From the NCBI RefSeq assembly GCF_002860255.1, contig NZ_PGVE01000024.1:1-64000 (forward strand): a stretch of 64,000 nt of DNA. The letters run 5' to 3'. A program made the position numbers and the translations under genes. The stretch comes from Neobacillus cucumis (GTDB lineage Bacteria > Bacillota > Bacilli > Bacillales > Cytobacillaceae). Below the pieces are notes generated by a model that saw only the letters and a list, made by a program, of their open reading frames with translations, was not told the DNA's origin and did not search any database. Below are positions 39,118 to 47,594 of the stretch, piece after piece. Position 1 is the stretch's first letter; each line of letters opens with the position of its first letter.

Positions 39118-40605
39118 ATGGATTTAGCGACATTGAAATCATTTAACTGGAGTGTCATGACACCAGAGTTCATCATCCTCGGTGTGGCCGCAGCGCTCAC
39201 ATTAATCGATTTATTTTTACCGAAAAAGCAAGACCGCCGCTTCCTTGGCTGGATTGGAATCCTCGGCATTTTGGCCGCCATCATATCGGTTGCATCGCTA
39301 CTCAATACGGAAGCGACATCGATATTGGATGACAGCTTTACACTTGATGCCTTTGGCAAAGCCTTTAAATTAATCCTGCTTGTCGGGGCGGGGCTCGTCA
39401 TGTTCCTTGCGGTCAGTTATGATGCAAAGGAAGGACTGGAAGATTACCGCGGAGAGTTTTATTACTTGTTCCTAACAGCCCTGCTCGGTGCTATGGTGAT
39501 GACCTCGAGTGGTGATTTAATCACGTTATTTATCGGGTTGGAATTATTAACTGTTTCTTCTTATGTTTTAGCGGGGATCCGCAAGCATAACTTAAAGTCA
39601 AACGAGTCAGCAATGAAATACGTCATTAACGGCGGAATTTCCACCGCTATTACCTTGTTTGGGATGAGCTATGTGTACGGCTTAACAGGAACAACAAACC
39701 TGTACCAAATCTCGCAAACATTGTCAGCCGTGACAGATGCCCAGCATGCCTACCTGCTTGGTCTATCATTCTTAATGATCTTTGTCGGCCTGTCATTTAA
39801 ATTGGGAGCGGCTCCGTTCCACATGTGGGCACCGGATGTTTACCAAGGGGCACCGACACCGGTGACGGCTTTCTTGAGTGTGATTTCTAAATCAGCCGGC
39901 TTTGTGATCGTCATCCGCTTGCTGATCGCGGTCTTTTACAATGCCGCACCAACAGGCGCAAACGGACAGGGCATCCTGTTTAAAATGCAAGACTACCTGG
40001 CAGTCATTGCCGCTGTGACAATGATTGTCGGAAACGTCGTCGCATTAAAACAGTCAGATATTAAGCGGATGTTCGCTTACTCCAGTATTGCCCACGCCGG
40101 ATATTTACTGGTTGCGTTAACCACATTAAGCTCGAACATGCTGTTCTCAATCTGGTTCTACCTGCTTGCCTATATGCTCATGAACCTTGGTGCTTTTGCG
40201 GTCATCCAGCTGATCAGCGAGCAGGCTGGTTCGACGAAAATAGCCGACTTCGCTGGGCTTTACCGCCGTTCGCCAGTCCTTGCCGTCATCATGGGCATTC
40301 TGCTTATTTCCTTGGCAGGCTTCCCGGGCACAGCCGGATTCATCGGGAAATTAAACATCTTTGTCGGAGCCTTCTACGGTACACCGCACTATGTACTGGC
40401 ATCGATCATGATTGCAACGACCGTTGTCTCGTATTTCTACTATTTCGGCGTCATGACGCAAATGTTCTTCCGCCCGGCAGCTGACGAGCGAAAACTGAAC
40501 ATTCCATTCGGCCTCGTCGTCGTCTTACTCGTTGCCGTCGTCGGTTCAGTCTTATTCGGAGTCGCGCCAAATATTGCACTAGACTTTTTAAATAATTTGC
40601 AATAA
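39118..40605 (+). CDS. nuoN: NADH-quinone oxidoreductase subunit N
   Basis: The third antiporter-like subunit, 495 residues, with about 14 helices. Signatures are IGLELLTVSSYVLAGI, KLGAAPFHMWAPDVYQGAPTPVTAFLSVISK and KRMFAYSSIAHAGYLLVAL. It is the last gene of the operon. No nuoE, nuoF or nuoG follows. Confidence 0.95.
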   Translation: MDLATLKSFNWSVMTPEFIILGVAAALTLIDLFLPKKQDRRFLGWIGILGILAAIISVASLLNTEATSILDDSFTLDAFGKAFKLILLVGAGLVMFLAVSYDAKEGLEDYRGEFYYLFLTALLGAMVMTSSGDLITLFIGLELLTVSSYVLAGIRKHNLKSNESAMKYVINGGISTAITLFGMSYVYGLTGTTNLYQISQTLSAVTDAQHAYLLGLSFLMIFVGLSFKLGAAPFHMWAPDVYQGAPTPVTAFLSVISKSAGFVIVIRLLIAVFYNAAPTGANGQGILFKMQDYLAVIAAVTMIVGNVVALKQSDIKRMFAYSSIAHAGYLLVALTTLSSNMLFSIWFYLLAYMLMNLGAFAVIQLISEQAGSTKIADFAGLYRRSPVLAVIMGILLISLAGFPGTAGFIGKLNIFVGAFYGTPHYVLASIMIATTVVSYFYYFGVMTQMFFRPAADERKLNIPFGLVVVLLVAVVGSVLFGVAPNIALDFLNNLQ

Positions 40606-40658
40606 TTTTTGAAAAAGGAACTCTAGCTGGGGCTTTATACCTTGGCTTGTCCTGGGAG

Positions 40659-40716
40659 TTTATTTCCCGGGGAAATAAATGAATCATCCTGGCGGCTGCT
40701 TTGGGGAAGGCAGCCG
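40659..40716. other. Two perfect hairpins after nuoN
   Basis: TTTATTTCCC/GGGAAATAAA (40659-40679) and CGGCTGC/GCAGCCG (40693-40716) lie between the nuoN stop and the terminator. Neither has a T-run. Confidence 0.6.
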
Positions 40717-40754
40717 ACCCGGAAAAGGGTTAAATAAGGGGTAAATATAGAAAA

Positions 40755-40784
40755 AGAAGAGGCTGGGGGAGCCTCTTCTTTTTT
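40755..40784. terminator. Bidirectional terminator between nuoN and the CsbD-like gene
   Basis: AAGAAGAGGCT and AGCCTCTTCTT are perfect 11-base arms around GGGGG, with T residues on one side and A residues on the other. It can serve both convergent genes. Confidence 0.9.
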
Positions 40785-40796
40785 GTCCATATTTCA

Positions 40797-40967
40797 TTAC
40801 TCTGAAAATTTATCTTTGATTTCTCCGATGCCTTCCTTCACTTTGCCCTTCGCTTTATCAAATTTACCCTCTGCTTCCGTTGAACGGTCATCCGTTGTTT
40901 TCCCCCATTGTTCCTTTACTTCACCTTTGACTTGATCGACACGGCCTTTTACTTCTTCTTTATTCAT
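40797..40967 (-). CDS. CsbD-family stress protein
   Basis: A 56-residue hydrophilic protein beginning MNKEEVKGRVDQVKGEVKEQ and ending KVKEGIGEIKDKFSE. The repeated VKG/VKE pattern is that of the CsbD family, sigma-B-controlled general stress proteins of unknown mechanism. The ATG follows AAAGGAGG. It lies 43 bases after the lipoprotein gene on the same strand and probably shares its sigma-B promoter. Confidence 0.85.
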   Translation of the reverse strand: MNKEEVKGRVDQVKGEVKEQWGKTTDDRSTEAEGKFDKAKGKVKEGIGEIKDKFSE

Positions 40968-41010
40968 CTTGTTTGCCTCCTTTATTTTTATACACTTCGT
41001 TACATCTATC

Positions 41011-41250
41011 TTAGTTGTTGTTAGTATCCTCTTTCATTTCTTTTTCTACATTATTCTTAATATCATTTAAGTTATTCTTTGTTTGCTTTATGTTTTCTTT
41101 AACCGAGTTTTTAGTACTGGTATCAACCGCATCTTTTTGCTGGCCGTCACTAACGCCATTGTCTTGGTCCACACCATCACCGCACCCGGCTAACCCGCCA
41201 AAAGTCAGTAACGCTGCTAATCCGCCAGCTAACAATGCTTTCTTCCTCAT
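41011..41250 (-). CDS. Small lipoprotein, unknown function
   Basis: The 79-residue product has a lipoprotein signal peptide with lipidation at Cys23 (GGLAGC). A short polar mature part rich in Asp, Asn and Lys follows, with a helical tail KNNLNDIKNNVEKEMKED. The ATG at 41250 is preceded by AAAAGGAGGAG; the frame continues upstream without support. A sigma-B-like promoter lies 38 bases before the start. I do not recognise the family. Confidence 0.75.
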   Translation of the reverse strand: MRKKALLAGGLAALLTFGGLAGCGDGVDQDNGVSDGQQKDAVDTSTKNSVKENIKQTKNNLNDIKNNVEKEMKEDTNNN

Positions 41251-41287
41251 TGTTTCTCCTCCTTTTGTTATTTGGTTGTTGTGTATA

Positions 41288-41313
41288 ATTCCCACGGAAA
41301 CTGCTCACGAAAC
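41288..41313 (-). promoter_or_regulatory. Sigma-B promoter for the lipoprotein and CsbD-like genes
   Basis: On the minus strand, GTTTCG (41313-41308) and GGGAAT (41293-41288) are 14 bases apart, close to the sigma-B consensus GTTTAA-N12-15-GGGTAT. It is divergent from the next promoter. Confidence 0.6.
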
Positions 41314-41327
41314 TCATTTTTTCAAAT

Positions 41328-41352
41328 GTTTGAAACAAAACAGACCGGGTAT
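41328..41352 (+). promoter_or_regulatory. Sigma-B promoter of the mechanosensitive channel gene
   Basis: GTTTGA (41328-41333) and a perfect GGGTAT (41347-41352) with 13-base spacing, 45 bases before the start codon. Confidence 0.8.
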
Positions 41353-41397
41353 ACCATCTAGCAAACGAAATGAAAGATACAAAAAGGAGCGATGTTT

Positions 41398-42897
41398 ATG
41401 AACGTAAAAGATATGTTAGCTGGCTGGTACATATACACAGATCAGATTCCTAGACTGATATTAGCACTAGTCGTCCTAGTAGCGGGCTGGCTCATTGCCA
41501 AAGGAATAGGAAAAGCGGTGACATCCTTATTAAAGAAGACAAGTTTGGATGACAAACTATTTTCTAGCTTTGGCAACACAAGACGATATTCCTCTGAAAC
41601 GATTATTGGAAAAATAGTTTACTATACGTTATTAGTGGTTGTCTTTATCATCTTTTTCAATATGTTGAACCTAAGTTTGATTGCTTCACCACTGGTGAAT
41701 ATGATGTCAACCATAACAGGAGCCATTCCACATCTAATAAAAGCAGCTCTCATTCTACTGTTTGCATGGGTGGTTGCCTATCTGCTGCGTCTGCTTTTCA
41801 AAAAGGCCGCATCGATGCTTCATTTAGAATCAAGATTAGTTAAATGGAAGATGGCAGAAAATGAAGTAAATGCTCATTATAGTGTAGAAAGAATTGCCCA
41901 GGGAGTGTTCTACTTTGTTCTTTTGCTATTTTTACCAGGGGTATTGGGAGCCTTACAAATTGAAGGGATTTCTGGACCATTCACACATGCATTAACTTCT
42001 ATGGTAGCTTTTATTCCGAAATTATTTGCCGCCGCACTGATTGTGTTCATCGGCTGGCTGATTGCGAAGCTTGTTCGTGATATCTTAACAAACTTCTTAA
42101 AAAGTTTGGGAGCCGATTCATTAGGTCAGCGTTTTGGCGTCATGAAAAATCAAGAAGATACGAATCTATCTAGTATAATCGGAAATATTGTCTTTATCTT
42201 CATCTTAATCCCAACCATTATCACGGCTTTGGAAAAACTAGATTTGAAGGGGATCTCTGAACCTGCCATTGCGATGTTAAATCACATATTAACGCTCATT
42301 CCTAATATTGTGGTTGCCATCATTCTCATGTTAGTTGGGATCTGGCTTGGAAAATGGATTGAAAAAATGGTTGTACAAATGCTATGGCGTCTTCGCTTTG
42401 ATAGCATCTTCCAACAGATAGGAATTGGTTCAGCAGCACAGGAAAAATCAAAGTATTCCTTATCACAGGTGGTCGGACTGCTTGTTAAAATTGTAGTTGT
42501 TTTATTATTTGCGGTTGAAGCCTTACAAATTGTACATTTAGACTTCTTAGTAACATTGGCTACAGGAGTCATTGCCTACCTGCCGATGTTATTAGCCGCT
42601 ATATTAATCTTAGGAGTAGGATTGTATTTAGGACACTTAATCGAGCGTGTTTTACAAAATGTCATTAAAAATAACTACTCACGTACTCTTGCTGCTATTG
42701 CTAAATATACGATTTTTGCCATCGCTGTATTTATGGCATTAGATCAGCTTGGTGTTGCACATTCCATTGTTAATGCAGCCTTCATTTTAGTATTAGGCGG
42801 GTTGGCCTTGGCATTTGGTCTAGCATTTGGTCTTGGCGGAAAGGCCTTTGCTGCTAAATATTTAGAAAAACTAGACGATAAGCTGGATAAAAAGTAA
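41398..42897 (+). CDS. Mechanosensitive-channel-type membrane protein with repeated TM-helix units
   Basis: The 499-residue protein has about 12 membrane segments. Similar blocks such as LILALVVLVAGWLIAKGIGKAV, LFAAALIVFIGWLIAKLVRDIL and VVAIILMLVGIWLGKWIEKMV repeat through its length. This matches the conserved-TM-helix family annotated as mechanosensitive ion channel-like (pfam05552). It lacks the full MscS beta-domain. The ATG at 41398 is better spaced from AAAGGAG than the ATG at 41392. Sigma-B control suggests a role in osmotic or envelope stress. Confidence 0.82.
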   Translation: MNVKDMLAGWYIYTDQIPRLILALVVLVAGWLIAKGIGKAVTSLLKKTSLDDKLFSSFGNTRRYSSETIIGKIVYYTLLVVVFIIFFNMLNLSLIASPLVNMMSTITGAIPHLIKAALILLFAWVVAYLLRLLFKKAASMLHLESRLVKWKMAENEVNAHYSVERIAQGVFYFVLLLFLPGVLGALQIEGISGPFTHALTSMVAFIPKLFAAALIVFIGWLIAKLVRDILTNFLKSLGADSLGQRFGVMKNQEDTNLSSIIGNIVFIFILIPTIITALEKLDLKGISEPAIAMLNHILTLIPNIVVAIILMLVGIWLGKWIEKMVVQMLWRLRFDSIFQQIGIGSAAQEKSKYSLSQVVGLLVKIVVVLLFAVEALQIVHLDFLVTLATGVIAYLPMLLAAILILGVGLYLGHLIERVLQNVIKNNYSRTLAAIAKYTIFAIAVFMALDQLGVAHSIVNAAFILVLGGLALAFGLAFGLGGKAFAAKYLEKLDDKLDKK

Positions 42898-42913
42898 TCA
42901 ATAATAGGCCATG

Positions 42914-42945
42914 GCAATCCGGAATCCAAGCGGGATTTCGGATTG
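42914..42945 (+). terminator. Terminator-like hairpin after the channel gene
   Basis: CAATCCG and CGGATTG enclose AATCC/GGATT around AAGC, followed by TTATGTTTT. The next gene starts 30 bases later, so it may attenuate rather than end transcription. Confidence 0.55.
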
Positions 42946-42974
42946 TTATGTTTTACGGGAGGTGTTTTTAGCGA

Positions 42975-44261
42975 ATGCTGTGGTTGAATGTGTTTACCAT
43001 CATCCTATTGATCATCCTAACTGGATTTTTTGTTGCGGTTGAATTTGCGATTGTTAAAGTAAGAACATCACGGATTGAACAATTGATTACGGAAGGGGAG
43101 AAGCGGGCGGTTGCCGCCAAGAGGGTCGTTACTCATCTCGATGAGTATCTATCAGCTTGCCAGCTAGGTATCACTGTAACAGCACTAGGCCTCGGGTGGC
43201 TTGGGGAACCGACGGTTGAAAAACTATTTCATCCCGTGTTAGCTTATTTCCGCCTAAATGAGGCGGTTACCCACTTGTTATCTTTTACGCTGGCGTTTGT
43301 TGTGGTTACCTTTATCCATGTAGTCGCAGGGGAATTGGCGCCAAAAACCTTCGCCATCCAAAAAGCGGAGCAAATTACACTGTCGTTTGCCAAGCCTATT
43401 ATTTGGTTTTACAAAATCTGTTTTCCGTTTATTTGGCTTTTAAACCATTCCGCCCGTCTGCTTGTCGGAATTTTTGGTTTCAAGCCTGTCTCTGAACATG
43501 AATTGGCACACTCGGAGGAAGAGCTGCGCATCCTCTTATCGGAGAGCTATAAAAGCGGAGAAATCAATCGTAGCGAGTGGCGATATGTGAACAATATTTT
43601 TGAGTTTGATGAGCGTCTGGCCAAAGAAATCATGGTGCCCCGCACAGAGATGTGCTGCATATCGCTAGACGATACAATCGAAGTCATTGCTCAAAAGCTT
43701 CGTAATGAAAAATATACCCGCTATCCTGTGGTAGATGGGGATAAGGATCATGTTTTAGGGATGTTGAATGTGAAAATGTTATTAACACACCGATTTTTGA
43801 GTAAAAGCTCGACTCAAGAATGGAAGATTGAAGACCATATTCAGCCTGTGATTACGGTGATTGATAACATCCCGATTCATGACCTCTTGCTGCTGATGCA
43901 AAAGGAACGGACCCATATGGCCATTTTACTTGATGAATATGGCGGTACATCAGGGTTAGTAACCGTTGAAGATATCATTGAGGAAATCGTCGGGGAGGTA
44001 AGAGATGAATTTGATGCGGACGAGGTTTCTGAGATTCGGACCATCACGCCGCGCGCCCATTATATTATTGATGGGAAGGTTTCTATTCATACGGTGAACG
44101 AGCTGCTGGGGACCGATTTACATGCTGAGGGAATCGAAACGCTTGGCGGTTGGTTTTTAACAGAAAGGTCTTCTGTGGTAGAGGCTCAAGGATTTACCTT
44201 TAAAGTCATCGAATCAGATGGATATCACATCAAATATGTAGAAGTCGAAAAAGCCTCTTGA
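42975..44261 (+). CDS. Hemolysin-family (CNNM/CorC) membrane protein with CBS domains
   Basis: The layout is an N-terminal DUF21 domain with three or four helices (about 1-180), a CBS pair (about 205-335, [20 protein letters not shown] and [24 protein letters not shown]) and a C-terminal CorC_HlyC domain. Homologues are implicated in Mg2+ or Co2+ efflux; the hemolysin label is historical. GGGAGGTG precedes the ATG. The product has 428 residues. Confidence 0.87.
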   Translation: MLWLNVFTIILLIILTGFFVAVEFAIVKVRTSRIEQLITEGEKRAVAAKRVVTHLDEYLSACQLGITVTALGLGWLGEPTVEKLFHPVLAYFRLNEAVTHLLSFTLAFVVVTFIHVVAGELAPKTFAIQKAEQITLSFAKPIIWFYKICFPFIWLLNHSARLLVGIFGFKPVSEHELAHSEEELRILLSESYKSGEINRSEWRYVNNIFEFDERLAKEIMVPRTEMCCISLDDTIEVIAQKLRNEKYTRYPVVDGDKDHVLGMLNVKMLLTHRFLSKSSTQEWKIEDHIQPVITVIDNIPIHDLLLLMQKERTHMAILLDEYGGTSGLVTVEDIIEEIVGEVRDEFDADEVSEIRTITPRAHYIIDGKVSIHTVNELLGTDLHAEGIETLGGWFLTERSSVVEAQGFTFKVIESDGYHIKYVEVEKAS

Positions 44262-44315
44262 TAGAGCGGGCACTGAATAACACTCTTAAAATTAGGTTTG
44301 TTTGTCTGAATTGGC

Positions 44316-44448
44316 TGTTGATTTCCGCTCCAGGCGGCTTCGCTTTCCGCGGGCGTGCCGGGGAGCCTCCTCGGTGTTTAACGCCTGCGGGGTCTCCCCT
44401 GCCCCGTACTCCCGCAGGAGTCTTCGCCGCCTTCCGCTCCAATCAACA
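44316..44448. repeat. Interspersed repeat R2, copy 3 (inverted)
   Basis: A 133-bp copy in reverse orientation relative to copies 1, 2 and 4. Ends are TGTTGATTTCCGCTCC and GGAGCGGAAG-type complement (CTTCCGCTCCAATCAACA). It starts 54 bases after the CNNM gene. Confidence 0.85.
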
Positions 44449-44613
44449 GGGGTATTTAAAAAGACTGTCCATTTAAAATAATAATCTAATCCTATCATTC
44501 TACGATCAGTTGGAACCATTAACGTCATTTTAAAATACTATTATCTTTTAGATGTCCTCGTTCAAGAGATTTAAGGTAAAAGTGATCACACCTACTTCAC
44601 CTGCCAAAAAGAT

Positions 44614-44651
44614 TGCAACACACTTAGCTTGGTTTGAAAAAGTGTGTTGCA
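44614..44651. other. Strong hairpin between two inverted R2 copies
   Basis: TGCAACACACTT and AAGTGTGTTGCA are perfect 12-base arms with a 14-base loop. There is no gene between 44262 and 44927; this hairpin and two R2 copies are the only structure I see there. Confidence 0.6.
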
Positions 44652-44675
44652 GTACTTTAGATTGATTTGCCTCCC

Positions 44676-44807
44676 TGTTGATTGGAGCGGAGGGCACTCG
44701 ACTCCTGCGGGATAGAGAGGTAACGGGAGACCCCGCAGGCGCCTTTAGCGCCGAGGAGGCTCCCGGACCTCCCCGCGGAAAGCGAGTGCCCGGAGTGGAA
44801 ATCAACA
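44676..44807. repeat. Interspersed repeat R2, copy 4
   Basis: A 132-bp copy with ends TGTTGATTGGAGCGGA and GGAGTGGAAATCAACA, head-to-head with copy 3 across 227 bases. Confidence 0.85.
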
Positions 44808-44861
44808 GGCCAGTTAGCAGACACTAATCAATTAATAAAAAAGTTGGTAATCAGATTTAGA

Positions 44862-44903
44862 CAAAAATAAGAAATTGCCGAGAAAAATATCCTTTCTCGA
44901 CAA
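44862..44903 (-). terminator. Terminator of the TrkA-C membrane protein gene
   Basis: On the minus strand, TTGTCGAGAAA and TTTCTCGGCAA pair with one mismatch, followed by TTTCTTATTTTTG. A second stem, GCCTCT/AGAGGC (44909-44924), lies between it and the gene. Confidence 0.65.
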
Positions 44904-44927
44904 TCTGGGCCTCTTGATAGAGGCTTT

Positions 44928-45641
44928 TTATATGATTTTCGATTGTTCGAAGTTCTTTTGGTTTTCTTTCATGATGGATATATCCTCGTGCAGGATGCTG
45001 AAGATCACCTCTTTTACACCATAAATCAAAAGCTGATCCCCTTCGTGAAGCTTCGTATCATAGAGGTTTTTGCGAATCTTGATGTCACCGCGCTGAATAA
45101 ACAATAAAACCAGATCCAACTCTTCATAATCCTTAATGGCTTCATGAAATGTTTGGTTTACAAGGGCAGAGTCCTCATAAATATAAAGATGGAGCAGAAG
45201 ATCTTCTTTATTATTCAAAAAAACATCACGAATCGGCAGATCCGCTAGTTCGATTGTTTGCTTCATTTGGCGATTGAAAAACTTAGCCATGACCCGACGG
45301 ACGCTCTCCATTTTTAACACGCCCAAGAGGACCATAACAGCGGCGGCGCAGATCAAAATTTCTTTTGCCCGAAGACCCTCTGAAAGAAATTGGCTGATGG
45401 ATGAAATAATCACGGCCAGGGAAAAGGCACCAAACAAAATCAGAAAGGTGGCGAGCTTTCGGCGGATTGGATGCCCTAAGATCAGCTCGGATTCCCCGGT
45501 AGTAAAACCGGTTCCCGTCATCATGGAGATTACTTGAAACCTGGAGACCTCCACCTTCAGCCCTGTTAAGCGGAACAAAATGACAAATATTTCAATCACA
45601 GCAAAAATAATCAGCATGTAGATAAACAAAAAAAGAATCAT
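44928..45641 (-). CDS. Membrane protein with C-terminal TrkA-C (RCK_C) domain
   Basis: The 237-residue protein has three membrane helices in its first 115 residues (ILFLFIYMLIIFAVIEIFVILF, LATFLILFGAFSLAVIISSI, ILICAAAVMVLLGVL). A TrkA-C ligand-binding domain follows (LVNQTFHEAIKDYEELDLVLLFIQRGDIKIRKN, LHEGDQLLIYGVKEVI). Such domains sense nucleotides in potassium transport systems; the transported substrate here is unknown. The ATG at 45641 follows AGGTGATAC. It lies downstream of the small gene at 45696, past a hairpin, so sigma-B read-through is possible. Confidence 0.78.
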   Translation of the reverse strand: MILFLFIYMLIIFAVIEIFVILFRLTGLKVEVSRFQVISMMTGTGFTTGESELILGHPIRRKLATFLILFGAFSLAVIISSISQFLSEGLRAKEILICAAAVMVLLGVLKMESVRRVMAKFFNRQMKQTIELADLPIRDVFLNNKEDLLLHLYIYEDSALVNQTFHEAIKDYEELDLVLLFIQRGDIKIRKNLYDTKLHEGDQLLIYGVKEVIFSILHEDISIMKENQKNFEQSKII

Positions 45642-45657
45642 TTGTATCACCTCATAA

Positions 45658-45686
45658 AAATAGTTGGGGCTAAACACTGCCCCAAC
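45658..45686 (-). terminator. Hairpin between two minus-strand genes
   Basis: GTTGGGGC and GCCCCAAC are perfect 8-base arms (45663-45686), followed on the minus strand by TATTTTTA. It may partly terminate transcription before the TrkA-C gene. Confidence 0.7.
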
Positions 45687-45695
45687 TGAACGCTG

Positions 45696-45965
45696 TTACT
45701 GCATTTTCTCATTATAAAATTGAACGGAGTACATCGCGCCTTCATCCACCATTTTGTTATCTTCCACATCCTGTGGATGCGGATGACCGCCTTTCTGAAT
45801 AGGAAGCTGTTCACTTTTTTGATAGGCCGTTGGCAAAATCTTTCGTTTCCAATCTCTTAATATTGTTTCTGCCTTGATTCGATTAGGTTTATTGCTCAGC
45901 CACATTGCCGCCGAAGCACCAACTCCTACTGCTAATAGTGAACTCATACTTAAGACTCGTTTCAT
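45696..45965 (-). CDS. Small membrane-anchored protein, unknown function
   Basis: The 89-residue product has one N-terminal hydrophobic segment (MSSLLAVGVGASAAMWL) followed by a basic, then polar tail with GGHPHPQDVEDNKMVDEGAMYSVQFYNEKMQ. I do not recognise the family. AAGGAGG precedes the ATG, and a near-perfect sigma-B promoter lies 46 bases upstream, so it is probably a stress protein. Confidence 0.7.
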   Translation of the reverse strand: MKRVLSMSSLLAVGVGASAAMWLSNKPNRIKAETILRDWKRKILPTAYQKSEQLPIQKGGHPHPQDVEDNKMVDEGAMYSVQFYNEKMQ

Positions 45966-46010
45966 AAAAATGTCCCTCCTTAAGATTTGAAGAACCTATT
46001 TAATCCATGA

Positions 46011-46036
46011 ATACCCGCTTTGCTGAAAGATGAAAC
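46011..46036 (-). promoter_or_regulatory. Sigma-B promoter of the 45696 gene
   Basis: On the minus strand, GTTTCA (46036-46031) and GGGTAT (46016-46011) with 14-base spacing. Confidence 0.85.
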
Positions 46037-46062
46037 GTTTAAATTTGCTGATAAGGGGGGAT
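46037..46062 (+). promoter_or_regulatory. Sigma-B promoter of the CorA-like gene
   Basis: A perfect GTTTAA -35 (46037-46042) and GGGGAT (46057-46062) with 14-base spacing. Its -35 directly abuts the -35 of the divergent promoter. Confidence 0.65.
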
Positions 46063-46086
46063 AAGTTCTAAAGAGGAGGGATTCGT

Positions 46087-47013
46087 TTGGAAAAATATAT
46101 TGGTTTGAACGAGTGGACGTGGGTGGAGTGGGACAGAGAGAAGATGGACCAAAGCACACCTAGCAGGGATCCAGTCATGACTGCCTGGCTAAAGCAGGTT
46201 GGAAACGATAAAACCAATAGTTTGCGTGTAACCAGCCTAGAGAACGGCGAAAAAGTCATAAATGGTTCTCTCATTTATAAACAAAGCTACGAAGAGGAAA
46301 AGGATTATAAAATCTTCCATTTCTTTTTGACATCTAATCAATTGATTACGGCCGATCTTGAAATCCGCTCCTTAGATAGGGACATACTGTACTGCTTATT
46401 ATCACGAACCAGTAATGCCGTGGAAGGTTTTTTACTTTTTCTGGGAGAATTGATGAACGAACTGCTAGTGGATATTGATCAGTTTGAGGAGACACTTAAG
46501 ACCCTGATTTGGAGCATGAGAAAAAGAAATGAAATAGGGATTCTTGAACTAGTCTATAAACGCCGTCATGAACTGCTAATTTGCAAAAATTTGTTAATTC
46601 CTATCAATGAAGTAAAAATGGCCATAGATGAAGTTCATTTTCCTGATGTGAACGAGGGAGAATTTTTTTCGTGTACCTGTAAACGGATTGAGCGGGCAAT
46701 GGTGCTGCTCAATGAATATGAGCATGAAATTGACTCGCTGATCAATTTGGAAGAGGTCATTTCGTCCCATCGCGGGAATGAAATTATGAAAACATTAACG
46801 GTATTAACCACCATTTTTACACCGATTATGGCGTATGGGGCATTATGGGGCATGAATTTTAAGCATATGCCTGAGTTAGGGTGGCGCTATGGCTATATTT
46901 TTTCAATTATAATCATTATTATTTCCACCGTCCTTTTATATGGCTATTTAAAAGTGAAAGGCTGGACAGGCGATTTGTTAAAAGGAAAAAAGAGAGGATC
47001 GTTTTTTAAATAA
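46087..47013 (+). CDS. CorA-like divalent cation transporter
   Basis: The CorA family forms pentameric Mg2+/Co2+ channels. The signature GMN is at residues 255-257 (LWGMNF) at the end of the first C-terminal helix, and a second helix follows (YIFSIIIIIISTVLLYGYL). The long N-terminal part is the cytosolic funnel. The TTG start follows GAGGAGGG. The loop after GMN reads FKHMPELGW; CorA usually has a similar MPEL loop. The product has 308 residues. Confidence 0.85.
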   Translation: MEKYIGLNEWTWVEWDREKMDQSTPSRDPVMTAWLKQVGNDKTNSLRVTSLENGEKVINGSLIYKQSYEEEKDYKIFHFFLTSNQLITADLEIRSLDRDILYCLLSRTSNAVEGFLLFLGELMNELLVDIDQFEETLKTLIWSMRKRNEIGILELVYKRRHELLICKNLLIPINEVKMAIDEVHFPDVNEGEFFSCTCKRIERAMVLLNEYEHEIDSLINLEEVISSHRGNEIMKTLTVLTTIFTPIMAYGALWGMNFKHMPELGWRYGYIFSIIIIIISTVLLYGYLKVKGWTGDLLKGKKRGSFFK

Positions 47014-47189
47014 TAGGTTTGAGCAGTCACTTTAAGTGGTACTACATGAATAGAGGCAGCAAAAAGCTGTCCAATAATGAATGAAGGGAAGAGGGTGATT
47101 GAAGTATGTGGTTGCCTGTTCGGTAAACCCTGCATGAAAAACTAGGGATGAAAAACAGCAGTCGAGGAAAATAAAAGGAGGCAATCGTT

Positions 47190-47528
47190 ATGGCAAAGAA
47201 TTATACGGATACGAAGGATATGGAACAAGCAGGCATCAAGGAAGATGACGTTCTTTATAAAAATAGAACGATGGACGACGAGAGGGACTTGTCAAACAAG
47301 TACGGCCATAGACAGGATGATCTTCCCTCGGATGTGCTAAGCTCCCAAGAGGACCGTCAAGAACCGGAGCGGCAGATGGCCGGTTATAATATTGCCCGGA
47401 GCGATGAGCAAGACGATGATCCAAATAATGAATTACGAAAAAAGAATAAAGATCCCAATCCAGAAAAACAGGTAGATGAATTCTATCAGAGATATGGTCA
47501 AGACGACCCGCTGGAGAAACAGATTTAA
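47190..47528 (+). CDS. Hydrophilic, probably disordered protein
   Basis: The 112-residue product is rich in Asp, Glu, Lys, Gln and Asn with no hydrophobic core (DDLPSDVLSSQEDRQEPERQMAGYNIARSDEQDDD). AAAGGAGG precedes the ATG. It follows the CorA-like gene by 176 bases, in which a weak sigma-B-like pair (GTTTGA near 47017 and TGGTAC) can be seen. Function unknown; composition resembles small stress-induced hydrophilic proteins. Confidence 0.7.
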   Translation: MAKNYTDTKDMEQAGIKEDDVLYKNRTMDDERDLSNKYGHRQDDLPSDVLSSQEDRQEPERQMAGYNIARSDEQDDDPNNELRKKNKDPNPEKQVDEFYQRYGQDDPLEKQI

Positions 47529-47557
47529 CAGAATGGGATCGATTTTTATTAATAGAC

Positions 47558-47591
47558 AAGGGGCTTGCACCGATAAGAGTGCAAGCCCCTT
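47558..47591. terminator. Bidirectional terminator at 47.57 kb
   Basis: AAGGGGCTTGCAC and GTGCAAGCCCCTT are perfect 13-base arms with T residues on the plus side. It separates convergent genes. Confidence 0.88.
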
Positions 47592-47594
47592 TTA

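Noticed and set aside
44230..44528. Short open frames on both strands over the R2 repeats
   Set aside because: They exist because the GC-rich repeat lacks stops. Similar frames appear at the other R2 copies, and none has a ribosome site or family match.
46996..47036. Sigma-B promoter for the 47190 hydrophilic gene
   Set aside because: GTTTGA is followed by TGGTAC, only a four-of-six match to the -10, and the distance to the gene is about 155 bases. I left it out of the promoter count.
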